Assembly (NCBI GenBank): GCA_002150815.3
Contig: NDFF03000396.1
Coordinates: forward strand, 1-64,000
From: Grammothele lineata
Taxonomy: Eukaryota > Basidiomycota > Agaricomycetes > Polyporales > Polyporaceae
Reading direction: 5' to 3'
Length of the DNA: 64,000 nucleotides
In this document: positions 23,166 through 34,987 of the stretch, one piece after another
Layout: every line of letters starts with the position of its first letter
Numbering within the stretch: the stretch's first letter is position 1
Notes under the pieces: generated by a model
What the model was told of the DNA's origin: nothing
Seen by the model: only the letters and a program-made list of their open reading frames with translations
Database searches by the model: none
Position numbers and translations under genes: made by a program

Positions 23166-24205
23166 ATGCGTCTCTCCTCGCTCCTCTTCCTCCTCGCGGT
23201 GCCGGCCACCTATGTCTCAGCTTGCGAAGGCGACTGCATTGTCGGCATAACGAATGCATGGCTCGGCAACTACACCTCTCCCATCCACGCTGTCATGGAC
23301 AACCTCGTAAGCACCAGTCCAATTCCCAACCCTCGTGCCTGTCCTCCCCCGCCTCTCCTCCGCAAAACAACCGCCTCTGACCTCGTTTTACGTACGCATC
23401 CGGCCCAACGCAGGCGAACCAGATCTCCGCCCTCGTGCCCGCTCATCCCGCCCCATCCGTTTCGCGCGCCATGCTCGACCCAATCATGGACGCGTACCAC
23501 AAAGAGGCCTACCGCGGCATGGAGGCCGCCATCTTCCCGCATTACTTCCACGGCAAGTGCCTCGACGCATCCGGCACAGAGCCCGCCGGGTGCCCGAACC
23601 CGGACTGTCCCATCGTTTGTGGCACCCCGGGCTCGCTCGTCCACTTCTTCCCCAAGCTTCGGTACATCGCCTTCAACCAGACATACCACCTCCTCCAGGC
23701 GCTCTCCACACCCGGCTCGCACACCTACGCCGCTGTCGAGCAGTCCGTGCTAGCCGCCGCCGTGCAGGGTGCACAGAAGCGCCGTGCCGTTCGGAGGTTC
23801 AGCAGGGTCTTTGGCTCTCGTGCCCTTAAGCTCACGGAAAGAAGCTCGCCACTCGACCTCGCGGACGGCTTGCCTTTGGTCAGCGAACTAGCTTCTGGCG
23901 ACTCTGGCCTTGACTTTCTCGGCGACGACCCTCTGGATCTCCCTCTGCTCGGCTCTGGCTCTGGTTCTGGCTTGGACCTGGACGTGCTTGCTGAGGTAGA
24001 TAGCATGCTCGGCGCGGGCAACATTTTGAAGCGGCGTAACTTGAAGCGCGCCCCGGACGTCAAGGCGGGCCTCCGAAGCATAATGGAGCAGGCCCACGCG
24101 CTCCTCGAGGAGACATGCGGTGGCGATGGCGCGGACGCGACGAATGGGCTCCCGGGCTGCAGCTGGGAGGACGCGATGAAGGCGTACATCCTCTCCTTCC
24201 CGTGA
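23166..24205 (+). CDS. Secreted protein of unknown function with dibasic sites
   Basis: Exons 23166-23306 and 23414-24205 give 310 residues. A signal peptide (MRLSSLLFLLAVPATYVSA) probably ends before CEGDCIVGI. The mature N-terminal half is Cys-containing (CEGDC, HGKC, GCPNPDCPIVC) and well ordered. The C-terminal half has several dibasic sites (QKRRAVRR, LKRRNLKRAP) bracketing an acidic Gly/Ser/Leu/Asp stretch near residues 230-260, then a Cys pair (ETCGG, PGCSW). I do not recognise the family. Dibasic sites may be cut by a Kex2-type protease, giving several secreted peptides; this is inference. The start is the only ATG giving a signal peptide. Confidence 0.82.
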
Positions 24206-25170
24206 GCGCGATCCGAGGCCTATGGCCGTGGCCAGACGTCAGCCGGACACACGCTTGGCGATCGGGGCGCGCGGTGTTATGCTCGACGGGGCCGCATATG
24301 GTACTGGTTAGCACACATGAACGTTGTAAATCCGTATGCTTGTCGCTTTGTCTTCCTCGTCCTCGCGACGGACGCGTCAGGGACGCTTCACTCTATCTAC
24401 ATAAGACTTCCTCGCCTGCTTCCGTCTGAAGATCGTCGTGCGCCCAATGCCCTCCAATCTCCGGCAATTTGCCCACATTAAACGTTCGCGGTGTCTTACC
24501 GTGTCCCAACCCAGCAACGGGACGTCCAACTAAAGACATGACGCTCCTGGCGCGCGGTCGCCACGAGGCTGCGCGGGCGCTGTCGCCCTGCCTCATGACA
24601 GATAGTTGCGGTGGGTACTACGATCGCGCTCCGCTGGGGGCATGCCTTGTACTATTACAGCCAGACGTTGCGCGCGCGCGCACGCCGGCGGGGATAGCAG
24701 ATCATACAGTAAGTTAGTAGCTATAGCGAACAGTCTCTCTCTTTCTCGCACCAGCAGCAGCGTAGCAGACCCTCTCAGCAACAACAGATACCGAGCCGGG
24801 CCCTGTCCGCCGAAGCCCATCATGCGTCCATCGACATCGATCCTCCCTGGAACCCCCCCTTAGCTTCCGCCCGCCCTAGAGTACGGCGCGGCCGCGGCCA
24901 CGGGCCAGGCGTGTCTGCGCCCGCGCCTGGGGGGCCCTCCACGCGCCGCGCCGCGCTCTCCTTCGCCGCGCATGCGCAGTGGCCCCCCCGCCCCTCCGCC
25001 CTTCCACGGCGGAGGCCCGCGCGCCCACGCGTGCACGCCGCGGCCCCGCGCCTGTCCGCGGCGCGGGAGGGAGGGGCGGCGACTCGAGAAGCGCCGAGAC
25101 TTCGGACCGTGGCGGCGGTCGCGGCGGCAGCGGAGAGGGGGCCCGCGTGCCACCCAAAGGGGCCAGCCAC
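24206..25170. other. Convergent intergenic region, GC-rich
   Basis: Lies between two convergent genes and should hold both 3' ends. The part 24.85-25.17 kb is very GC-rich and opens long frames in several phases, which I take as composition artefacts. Confidence 0.5.
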
Positions 25171-28100
25171 TCAGTGTGCGGCGGGCCCTGGGGCGACGGG
25201 GGGCGTGGGCGGGACTTGGGGCGCGGCGGGGGTCGAGTGGGGGCTGGGGCTGGGGCGGTAGAGCGAGACCTTGAGGGGCAGTTCCGGCTTCGCGCCGTCG
25301 ACGCCGACCGTGGGGAAGCGGATGCCGGAGATGTTCCACACGATGGGCTTGTCCGAGAGCTCGAAGACGAAGTGCGAGAGGAGGAGCGCGAGGACGACCT
25401 CTGCAAATGCGGGTGCGCGGAGCGGTCAGCATTGGATCGCGCTGTGCCAAGACGGGCCGCGAGGAGATGAAAGGCGGGAAAGACGAGAAAGGGGCGGGAG
25501 GTATGACGTGCGGTGGAAGATTATACGACCAAACGTAGCATCGATGGCCAGGCGGAAAGCGAAAGGAAGCGCGATGCTTACTCATCTCGAGCTGGGAGAA
25601 CTTGAAGCCGCTAGAGAGAAGGGCCGCGCACGGCGGCGGGTCAGCATTCAGCGCGTGCGGTATCGCTCCCATGCCGCGCGGGCGAAGGCGCAGGGAAGCA
25701 CAGCGGAAGGACGTACATGCATGCCCGTCCGCCTCCAATGAACGTCATCCTGCAAGCACGCGCGGGTCAGCGGGGCGGTTCGTCCGGCGCAGGAGGGGGC
25801 CCGCCCACGCGCCACAGGGCCAGGCCATAGGCACGGGAGCCCACGAGTAGGGCCTTCCGTCGGCTGAAGCTTGCGAGCTTCGAGCGCAAGGCAGCGACCG
25901 ACGCCCGCCTGGGAAAGGCGGGCACGGTGCCACCGAGCGCCCGGATGCGCGCATGGGCGGCGTGGGCGGGCGAGAGCATAAAAGAAACGCACAAGTTAGA
26001 GTATACGCCAGGGATGTGCGCCTCGGTGAGCGCGTCGGGGAGGGGCGCGAGCCAACGTTCGGGCTTCCACTCCCACGCGTCTTCGCCCCACGTACGCTTG
26101 TTGAGGTTTGAGCCGAGCACGCCGACGAGGACGACGGTGCCCTTGGGGACGGGGATCTCCGCCATGAGAGTGCCGTCTAGGCCGCGGATAGGCTCCGAGA
26201 GCGGAAGGATCATGTCGCGCTGCGCCCTGCGAGTGCGGAGGGAAGAGAAGCGCGCGGATGGCGAGTCGTGCGTAATGAGCAAATCCTGAAGAAGGGAAGC
26301 GGAGCGGCATGGGGAAGCGAGTACTCACTCCCGGAAAATGAAGGTTGCTGGTGGATGCCTGTGTGAGATGGCCGCAGCGCAAATGAGCATTGCATAAACG
26401 TCACACAAAATTAGGACTGTGTGTGGGGACGCACATGCGGAGGGTCTCCCTGCATACGGCATCCAGGAGCGGAAGTGCGTTGATCTCATCATATGAGAGG
26501 TCCTTTCCGCCAAGGGAAGCTTCAAGGATCTCATCGCGCAGGCGTGTCTGGAAGCCTGGGCGCTGGGCGAGGATGTGGAGAATCTGGGAAAGCATGTTCG
26601 ATGTCGTGTCCATCGCAGCGAACGACATGGTACTGCGAGGAAGGCGAAGGCCAGAAACAGAAGGGTTTCAGCGCCAGCACCGGACGAACGACGGGGCAAG
26701 CGCGCCTGCCCCAAGAAAGCAAAAGACGTACACCATCTGGCCAATGAGCTCCTCATCGGAAAGCCTGTCCTCCGCCGACGCACGCATGTTCTCTTTCACT
26801 AAAGCTTGCTGGTCAGTGGCACGCGAGCGGTGGCGCAGAGCCGAACGACGGCGGGCGCCACTCACGGAGGATGCTCATGAGATCCTTGCCCTCGCCGACC
26901 TGGACCAGAAGCGCCTCGTCGCCTCCGTTTAGACGCGCCTTCTTCTCCTGGTAAATCTCTCCAGCGCGGCGGTGCATCGTGTTCACGACGTTCTTCAGCT
27001 GATGCAGGCGCTTGAACGGGATCCACTCCAGCACCCGCCGCCGGAACGCCGACGTCCCAATGAACGAAACATAAGGCATCGCCCATCTGAACACTGACAG
27101 CGCGTACAGCGCGGGCCTGGAATAAAGAACCTCATTAGCGAGAGACATGCAGAGGAGGCATAAGACAACTGACACATATGCCTTGATGGCGTCCGCGAAC
27201 ACGTCAGGCGTGACATCTTCCTGCAGAGGGTCGAACGAGTATCCCAACCCCGCTTGCCCGATGAGCTCAAGCGCGGTGCGTCCCATCCAGTTCAGCATAT
27301 CTATCTCCGCCGGCGCGCCGCGCACCCGCACCTCAATGGCAGCGCGGAGCTATAAGCCAGAGACAGGTACGTAACGGCGTTGGATAAGAGACCACGTCGC
27401 GGGGAGATGAAAAAGGGATGGAGTGAGCAATGGTGGCGTAAGGCACGTCATTCGGACGCAGTAGGTCGGAATACGGACCTTGTGTCCGACATCGTAGAAC
27501 ATCGGTATCATGTGGCGCATGTGGTTTATCGAAAATACGGGATTGAGCATTCGCCTCTGTTTCCGATGATGGCCACCTACACCACCATAATATACCATAC
27601 GGTGAGAAACCATCGTCTACGATGAACGCATACAGTGAGGACGTACCGAGAGTGGAAAGGAGGCCAGGGCCCAAAGTAAGAAGATTGCTCCTAGGGTTAC
27701 ATCGTCAGTTCGGGATCATATAATGAACCATAGAAAGCCTCTTCACTTGATAAACCAGTCAGGCTGCTCGTAGGAGTACTGGTCTTTGACGACGATACTA
27801 TGCATTGCCCGAGGGTCGAAAACATACAGAATTTTGCGCTGTACCAATTGTTAATGATTCTAGTACGATCGGTGAGAATAGTCCACATACCCCGTGTGCA
27901 CCCTGGAGCTTGACAACGGTGCCGTAATTCTGGATCAGGTCGCGATAGAACGGCATGCCCTGTTTGTCATGCATTTGGGGCAGGTTACCTAGGAGAGGAG
28001 TACGCCACACGCGTCAGAGACGTCAGCCATGTTCAGCGCCTGTGCTCGGGAGCAAAGGCCTCACCCGTTAACCACGACACCGGTGGTGGGCCCGGTATAT

Positions 28101-28212
28101 TGTCGAGGGGGTTCTTGACGAACATGTGTCTGAAGTACCTCCAGAGCGTCCATGTTACCGCGCAGATCGCGGCGCTTTGGACGAACATGCTGAAAGCTTC
28201 TGTCATGGCCAT
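25171..28212 (-). CDS. Cytochrome P450 monooxygenase
   Basis: Fourteen exons: 28212-28065, 27988-27891, 27838-27747, 27690-27647, 27576-27479, 27349-27174, 27116-26866, 26798-26732, 26632-26435, 26358-26329, 26226-25993, 25749-25717, 25610-25582 and 25400-25171, giving 575 residues. Membrane-anchored haem monooxygenase of the endoplasmic reticulum. Seen: hydrophobic N-terminal anchor, proline hinge NPLDNIPGPPP, I-helix AAMDTT, ExxR (ETLR), PERW, and haem loop FIGGGRACIGF with the ligand cysteine. Two exons are 33 and 29 bases and lie around that loop. The C-terminus carries a Pro-rich extension of about 30 residues that most P450s lack. The start could be 28212 or 28206 (MAMTEAF). Its N-terminal third is duplicated at 461-1332. 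Substrate unknown. Confidence 0.93.
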
Positions 28213-31200
28213 TCGCGCTCGGGTGGGGGTGGCGGGAGGGGGAAGGGTAAGACGTCGCGGGGCGAATGGGAGCGCGGTAGATGAGGGCTTCTCGGAGAGC
28301 ACGTCAGGGCGGAAGAGCAGGGTTGAGTATATAACAGACGCGTCAAGGCCTCGGAGATCAGGGTGAGCGACACGAGAACCCGCCTAAGCACGTTTAGACT
28401 GCCGCCCGCGTCAGGTCCGGAACGGGAGTGAGGTGATCAATGGCTCCCATAAGGCTAGGAAGGCGGTGGAACATACCAACACCGTGCACCGGGGTAGGCC
28501 GTGCGATCGCCCAAGACGCTCCGCTCGGCGAGAGAGATTGTTAGAAAGATTCCGCGAGCATCTCCACGGAGCGAAGATGTGGCTCCGGGACTCCAGATCT
28601 GGGCGTATCTGGAAGAAGACCCGTCGAATGAACTGTACAAGGCAGATGCATGCTCCCTGCGTGACGGAAGGACGGGGCGTGAGGCAGCCTGGAGGTTCCG
28701 ACCGATGGGGAAGCGGCAATCGGAGCGCTGTACGGGCGTTGGGGCAGCGGACGGGGAGCTGCGAGTCTGATGTACGGATACGGTTACTTCGATGTTCGAA
28801 CGCTCGGCCCCCGGCGGTCGGCACGAATCCACTTCTACAAATTTGTGGGCGTCGCCGAGGTCACCCGGGTACGCATGGTGCGACGATGCCACGGGTGGGC
28901 CAGGGCGACCCAGCGCAGCTGGTTCCCCTTCGGCGACCAAGGAGTAACGGGAGGCGGCGATGCGCGCGCCGGTCTCCGACGGATACCGCTGCAGTCTTCT
29001 ACCAAAAGGCGGAGCGTGGGACGACGGCGGCCCTGACTGGAACCTGAGCGAGGCATCAGAAGACCGACGTGGAATAACGGCATTGAACACGGTCTCCTGG
29101 GCCGCCTGCAATAGCTCCGAGGACTTCTCTCCCACCGCGGACTTGACAGCTCCGTGGAAGTCGCGGAATGATGCGATTCCTGGCGGCCCCGAGAGGTGCA
29201 AAGAGACGAACCTTGCTCACCTCGAACACCTCTGTTAGCAAAGGGGCTTCATAGGGCTTCATACGCAGCGCCGTCGGAGCGCCGTGGCGTCGCCAGGGGG
29301 CGATAGAGGAAGACAGTGAATGGGCGACGGTCGCTAGTGGGAGACAAAAGCCCCGAGATGCTAGCGTGCCTAGGGCGATGAGCGTCTGAAGTTGCGTATA
29401 CCGTCTCAGCGATCGCTTGAGAAATGAGTGAGGCAGTGCTTCGGAGACCATACCGGCTACTTAATGCGTCACTCCGTCGACAGCTAATATCCACGCAAGC
29501 GAGAACGTGTGCCAGGGCTGCTCTGCGATTGTGGGGAAGAATGCATTGTCGCGGGTGCCCAATCGTCGATGGTCAGAAAACCTCGCTGGAACACGGCGGT
29601 AAACATGCCTATGGCCGACGGCAAACCAACGGATCGACTACCCGATTTCCAATGAGTTATTGTACGCTTATCTTCCTGTGAGCGCATTCCGAACCTTTTG
29701 TCCACGGCCGAGCAATACAGTCAACGCCAGATGCCACACGATAACACTGATGTCGAGATTTCGGTCAGCAAGAAAGCCGAACCCGAGTCAGCTGATAGGC
29801 ACATGTATGCGCACCTTTTGTGAATAACATAGAAGTTTCTCTTCGCAGGTACCGTCGGTATGAATAGCGTGTGGCGTACGATCCATGTATACGTGGCGTG
29901 CTTGCTAGAAAGCAAAAGAATCACGTAATCCAGGATTCCCGATGCTGATGCATCAGATATCGAAGTCAGCCGGTGCTGCAATTGAGAAACAGAGGTGTCA
30001 TAGAGGTTCTCGACCTGTCTTCGTCTTTGGTGAGACTTGAAACGGCATGCAAACGTGACTCATGAGGAGGCGGGGAGAGAGACGCTGACGCGACCGCGCA
30101 GCTCGCGGTCCGAAAACAGGCAAGGTGCTCGAGGTATGAGTCGGAATGACGCGTCGCGCGGAGGGTGGATCACGTGCCGGGAATTCCTCGAGACATCCGC
30201 ATCAGGAAGGTGTCGTAGTTCCGTTGCCAAGACGTTTGACAACCTCCTTCTATCCTGAAAGTCCGTCTACGAACGGCTTTGACCTTTACAGCGTCAGCAG
30301 GAAAGTATGTCTCAAGCTTAAGCGAGAAAAGTGTCCGATCAGAGCGGTGGTGCGGTCTAACCCCTTTACTCCCATACTTATGCAGTAGAAGAAACTCAGA
30401 AACTGTCCAAAGATGCCAGCTGAAATCCCATGAGGGTTCAGGTTCAATGCATCTGCCTCAACTGTTATTATCTGTTATATTGTGGCGGGTAAATCAAGTC
30501 TCTTACTCATGCTTACAGTTGAATGCTGAGACATCGTGCGCGGCACGGACGCGTTGAGTGACAACGTCCCCAGTCACAGCAGAGCGCGCAGTCGACATAA
30601 CCGCTGATTCCGCTGTGCTTGAGACATACTCTTCTCCCGCGTCGTATTCCCGAGCGCCACGTACCGCCAGGAACGCGTGCGGACTCGGAACGCCCCCCGA
30701 CAGCGCTGCTTGCTCCGCGGAGAAAGAGGGCGGCACGATTGGACAGGCTCCTATGACGTACACGTTCGAGTGCGTTTGTGGCGTGAACCTGTGCATCTCA
30801 GCGTTGTGGGCGACGGGTGGCGTAGGGTCCTGCTACTCTCTTGGTACCCATGAATAGGCCTGTCACGTACTGTCGACCGATGCCTATGCGCAGCACAAAG
30901 ATGATCGATAAAAAGCTGCTGTGGGATGTCCAGAGTTCCCCAGAAGGGCCCATCGCATGCGTCTATCAGCACGTAAAGGGCGCTGATGTCCTCGCTGTAC
31001 TTTGAATCCACAGATGCGGCGATAGGCCGGTTGATACTGGGTGCAGAGCGTTGGGTCTGGTGCAGTCGGTCGCTATGTGAAGAGCCAATCGTCACCGAAG
31101 TGTGTAAGGACTCATAGCAGAACATCGGATCTTCGTGGCGCATGAGTAGCGATGGATCAACTCGAGAATTTTTGGATATCAATAAGTCAATCGTACGTCG

Positions 31201-31740
31201 TCTGCAAGAGGTTAGCACCATCTGTCTAGTCAACGCACCAGGGAACGCTGAGACTTTGCTAAGCCAAAAGGATCTATGGGCATAGACGCGCTTATCCCAT
31301 CTGACATGGTATAGCGGCTTGACATAGAGCGGCCTGAATGTCGGGCACGAGTATGCACATGAGTAACTCTATGAGACGGTGTCAGCGGTGGCGGATGAGC
31401 GGCAAACATACTACATGCGTACCACTGACATCCGCCCTTCTCCGGCCGAGTCGGCGTAAACAAGACCACGCAGCGGGACTGAGGCGTAAATTAAAGAAGC
31501 CCTCGGGAAGAGAACAACATGAGTTCATCTCCGCAATCTGTTGCAACGAGGCCGTCAAGCGGCTGCTTGTTGACCGCCAACATCCGAAATGAAACCTGAA
31601 CTTCCGCATGACGTCAATTTTACCCCACCGCTCGCACACACGGGCAAGCGGGTTTGGAAGCGTAAGTAACACGCAAACCCCGTAGCCGCCGCCGAAGAGT
31701 CGGGCGGAGGTTTACCATTCGCCCCCGTGGGACCACGACG
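28213..31740. other. Gene-poor region of about 3.5 kb
   Basis: The first 150 bases are the P450 promoter; a TATATAA at 28328-28334 reads on the plus strand. Further right, open frames on the minus strand (28455-29201, 248 codons; 29056-29451, 131 codons; 30751-31233, 160 codons) show no domain and could not be joined into one gene with matching phases. They may be chance frames or parts of an unknown gene. Confidence 0.45.
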
Positions 31741-34352
31741 TCACCCCGGACCACCCGCCCGCGCCATCTTCTTGTCCCGACCGCGCTTCCTGTCGTGGTT
31801 CGCTTGCCTCGCCTTGTTCTTGTCCTTCTGTGCTCTATCGCGCGACTGGTCCCCGCCGCCGGTCCCAGTTTGGCCTCCCCCGCGGCCGCCTCTACCTCCG
31901 CCCCCACCTCCGCCTCCGCCACCGCCTCTTCCTCTTCCCCGCCCTCCCCCGCGGCCTCGCCCACCGCCAGAGCCACCACTGTGAGACGAAGAGCCCGAGG
32001 GTTGTCCTCCGTCCGGAAGTGGAGCGTTGAGCGGCTTGTTCCCAGAAAATTCGTGTTTCGCGAACATCTTCTCCTTCTTCTTTGGCTGTGACCGATGTGC
32101 GTGTGGCGGACGTATGGGAGCCCAGCAGGTAACAGAGTCAACACATGTCAGCGGAGGAACGACAAAATACAAATCACGAACACGGGGCGGCGACAAAATA
32201 CAAATAACGTGGAAGACGGGGGGCGGGGCGGGAGAAAGCATGGAAGGAGGCGGGAAAGACGCACGTCACGTTCGAGCATGATACGCCAACCCTCGATCTG
32301 CTCGTCCGACCATCCGGTGCGGTTCTTGAGGTCTGCACGCGCCTTGCTCCGACGGGTCTGCCCATCGCGGTCGAAGAGGGCTGGGTCATCGATGTAGGCC
32401 AGCTCGAGAACGGCCTCGGGATTGCGCGGGGTCTGTACCGGTGTCCAAACAGAGAGGGTCAGCGGACTCAAAACGTATGAAAGTTAGAAGCAGGAAGACA
32501 GACGTTTGCACCCGTAGCAGGATCTCCGACCTCATCGTCACCCTCGCCCTCGGCATCATCGGTCACATCTCCATCCCGCACCTTCACAGCTGCACTTTCA
32601 TCGTCCAGCTCCTCTTCGAAGGCGATCGTCTTCCGGCCATCTGCGTTCTCCTCGTCGTCCTCGTCGTCCGAAATCTCCTCGGCGCGCCGGAGGATGTCCG
32701 CCTTCATCTGTTCGATGAACGAACGGTCCTGCAGCACTGTCTCCGCGTCTTCGCTGTGGGGCCGGCGGACACACTCGTGAGTAGCCATTCAGATCGCGAG
32801 TGACCCGTGGCCCGAACGCGCACCTGCTTTTTCCGATCCGAATTCGGCTGAAGTCCATTACATCGTCGTCGAAGACGTTTCGCCTGTCTTTCGTGAATGC
32901 GAAGTCGTCCCCGACCTCAGTCTCGCCCCCGGCAGGCATTCCTTCTTGACCGGCCATCGCCGCGTCGACGTCCTCCTTAGCCGGCGCAGTCCCGTCGAGG
33001 AGTGCTGCGATTAACCGCTCTGCATCGCCCTTGTAGGGATAGTCATCATGCGAGAGCACGTATCGCAGGTACCCCGGATCCTGGTCAGGAAACAAGTCCA
33101 GGATCTGGACCACGGCGGCGTCGAGTTGCTCATCAGGGAACCCCGACCCCGACCCCTGACTTGGTTCCCCGAGGCGCTGCCCAACGTCTTTGCCTTTGCC
33201 TTTCCCCTTCGTGTCGATTCTCCCCGCTGATCCACGCCCGAGGTTATCGATCCCCGGGGGGACGCCTGACGAGTGCAGGACAAGTCTGAGCACCCCTGGT
33301 GTGCGGGAGCCCGATGCTGCATCGGCAGACATCGCCCGCAGCGACGCCTCGAGCAGGTCGGCTCTTGCGTCTTCGGTGCGCTTCATCGTCGCCGCTAGCG
33401 TCGCGGCAAAGTCGTACGCATGCTGGTAGTCTGCGAGCAGCGGCCGGTTGAGAAACGCGATCGGCTCTACACCCGTGGCGGCGGGCGCGGAAGCGGGTGC
33501 TGGGAGGTCGAGCAGCGCGAAGACGACCTCGAAAGCGGGCTCGGCCTGTGCGGCAAGCGTTGGCCCCGCTGCGGCGACAGAAGCGACGTCGTCGAGTAGT
33601 GTGCGGACGAGGATGTGGAATGCGTCGAGCAGGGCAACTTTGGTGTCGAGGAAGAGCCGCTCCCAGTCGTCCAGTGCGCGTTCCCCATTGGCGAGTGCTC
33701 GAAGGCCGCCGTACGATTCGGCGAGACCGGCAAGCCCCGCATGATATGCCACTGCAATGGCACGAACGAAAGCCGCGTCGCGGGCAAAGATACGGGTGAC
33801 GGACGGCGGGGCCGGTCGGAGGAAAGAGAGGAGGATGTGGGCGGTCTTGCGGAGACCGTAGAGCCCTTGGGAAGTCGAGGAGAGGAGCGCAGTGAACGCC
33901 GGCACGGCGCTGCTCTTGACGTCTCCAACGAGTGCAGACGACGCAGAGGACTGCTCGAACGCAGCGAGGAACAGGGCCCGGAGACGGGGCGGGGATATAC
34001 GGGAGTACGCGACGCTGAGATCGACGAGGGTTTGCAGGTCAAGTTTGCCTAGGGGCGCGAGGCGTTCTGCAAGGAGGAAGACTGCGTGGCGGATCTTGCG
34101 CTCCTCCTGCGAAGTAGAGGCCTTACTGGGACCCCAGACAAGAGCATGCAAAGCTTGCTGAGCGGTATCCTTCGCGTACGACGCGATGAACGTGCTAACG
34201 GACAAGCTTTCTAACTGAGAGTCCGGGAGGGATAACGCCTGCGTGAGGGCATTGGAGATGGTCTGTACTAGCGTTGCATTTTGCGATGGGGTAAGGCTCT
34301 CGCGTGTACGAGTGGCCGGGTAAGGGGGCAGGGGGGCGAGGGTTACGGCCAT
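31741..34352 (-). CDS. CUE3: CUE-domain ribosome quality control factor (Cue3/ASCC2-like)
   Basis: Exons 34352-32824, 32753-32504, 32432-32265 and 32085-31741 give 763 residues. Yeast Cue3 (Rqt3) and human ASCC2 bind ubiquitinated stalled ribosomes in the RQC-trigger complex. Seen: a long helical N-terminal domain (residues 1 to about 390), a CUE domain near 400-440 (VVQILDLFPDQDPGYLRYVL, then YKGDAERLIAALL), the conserved box RNPEAVLELAYIDDPALFDRDGQTRRSKARADL, TGWSDEQIEGWRIMLERDP, then PKKKEKMFAKHEFSGNKP. The last 80 residues are RG/RGG-rich with a long Gly run and a basic end, consistent with RNA or ribosome binding. The second donor (GTCTGT at 32503) is the least certain; it was chosen because it alone keeps the frame into the RNPE box. 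Confidence 0.88.
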
Positions 34353-34987
34353 ACGAACACACTACATAACGAAGGGTGTGGAGTAAGACGGCTGATCATT
34401 ACGGTAGGAATACAGAACAGGGGGGTATTTTGCGACTTCAAAGCACCTTTCCATCCAATCACATCTCCACCGTGGGTTGTAGCCAGTACTACACCGAAAA
34501 GACGGACTCACAAATGAAGATATCGGCCAGTGTTTCCCCGAGGACCCGGTGTTTCTAGTCCACAATCTCGTTCGGGCACCTCTTCAGGTCAGGAGACAGA
34601 GAATACCAAGCGCCGTCCACAGCGATTGCGAGTATAAGAAGGCGGAGGGAAGCGGCCAAACAAGGTGATGGAAGACACTTGAGGAGGGACAGGCATGATG
34701 AGTGCGATGGCTGCTCGTCGGAGCCGAGGGGCGCCTATATAGCGCTACATACGCACGACGATGACACACGAGATCCAGGGCGGGTGCCTCGAGTAGCTAG
34801 ATCTCGAAGCGGACATGAACGGCGACAACATGTCACGACAATAATTACTGCAGGATCTCGTTACGTTATACTACATTAGCCTATACACCTAGGGAAGAGC
34901 TTGTGGACTTCCAGAGCCATAGTCTGTATGATAGCAGCCTCTCGGCGAACCAACACAACCAGCTTCGAAGCCAGGCACCCGACTAGC
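34353..34987. other. Intergenic region
   Basis: Promoter side of the Cue3 gene and 3' side of the next membrane protein gene. No recognisable feature. Confidence 0.5.

Noticed and set aside
24860..25740. Long minus-strand frames of 292 and 176 codons and plus-strand frames in the GC-rich 25-kb stretch
   Set aside because: They are out of phase with the P450 exons that clearly use this stretch; composition is Arg/Pro/Ala and no domain is seen.
28455..29451. Two-exon gene joining the 131-codon and 248-codon minus-strand frames
   Set aside because: The best donor (GTGAGC near 29222) and nearby acceptors lead into a different frame with no recognisable product, so the model was not supported.
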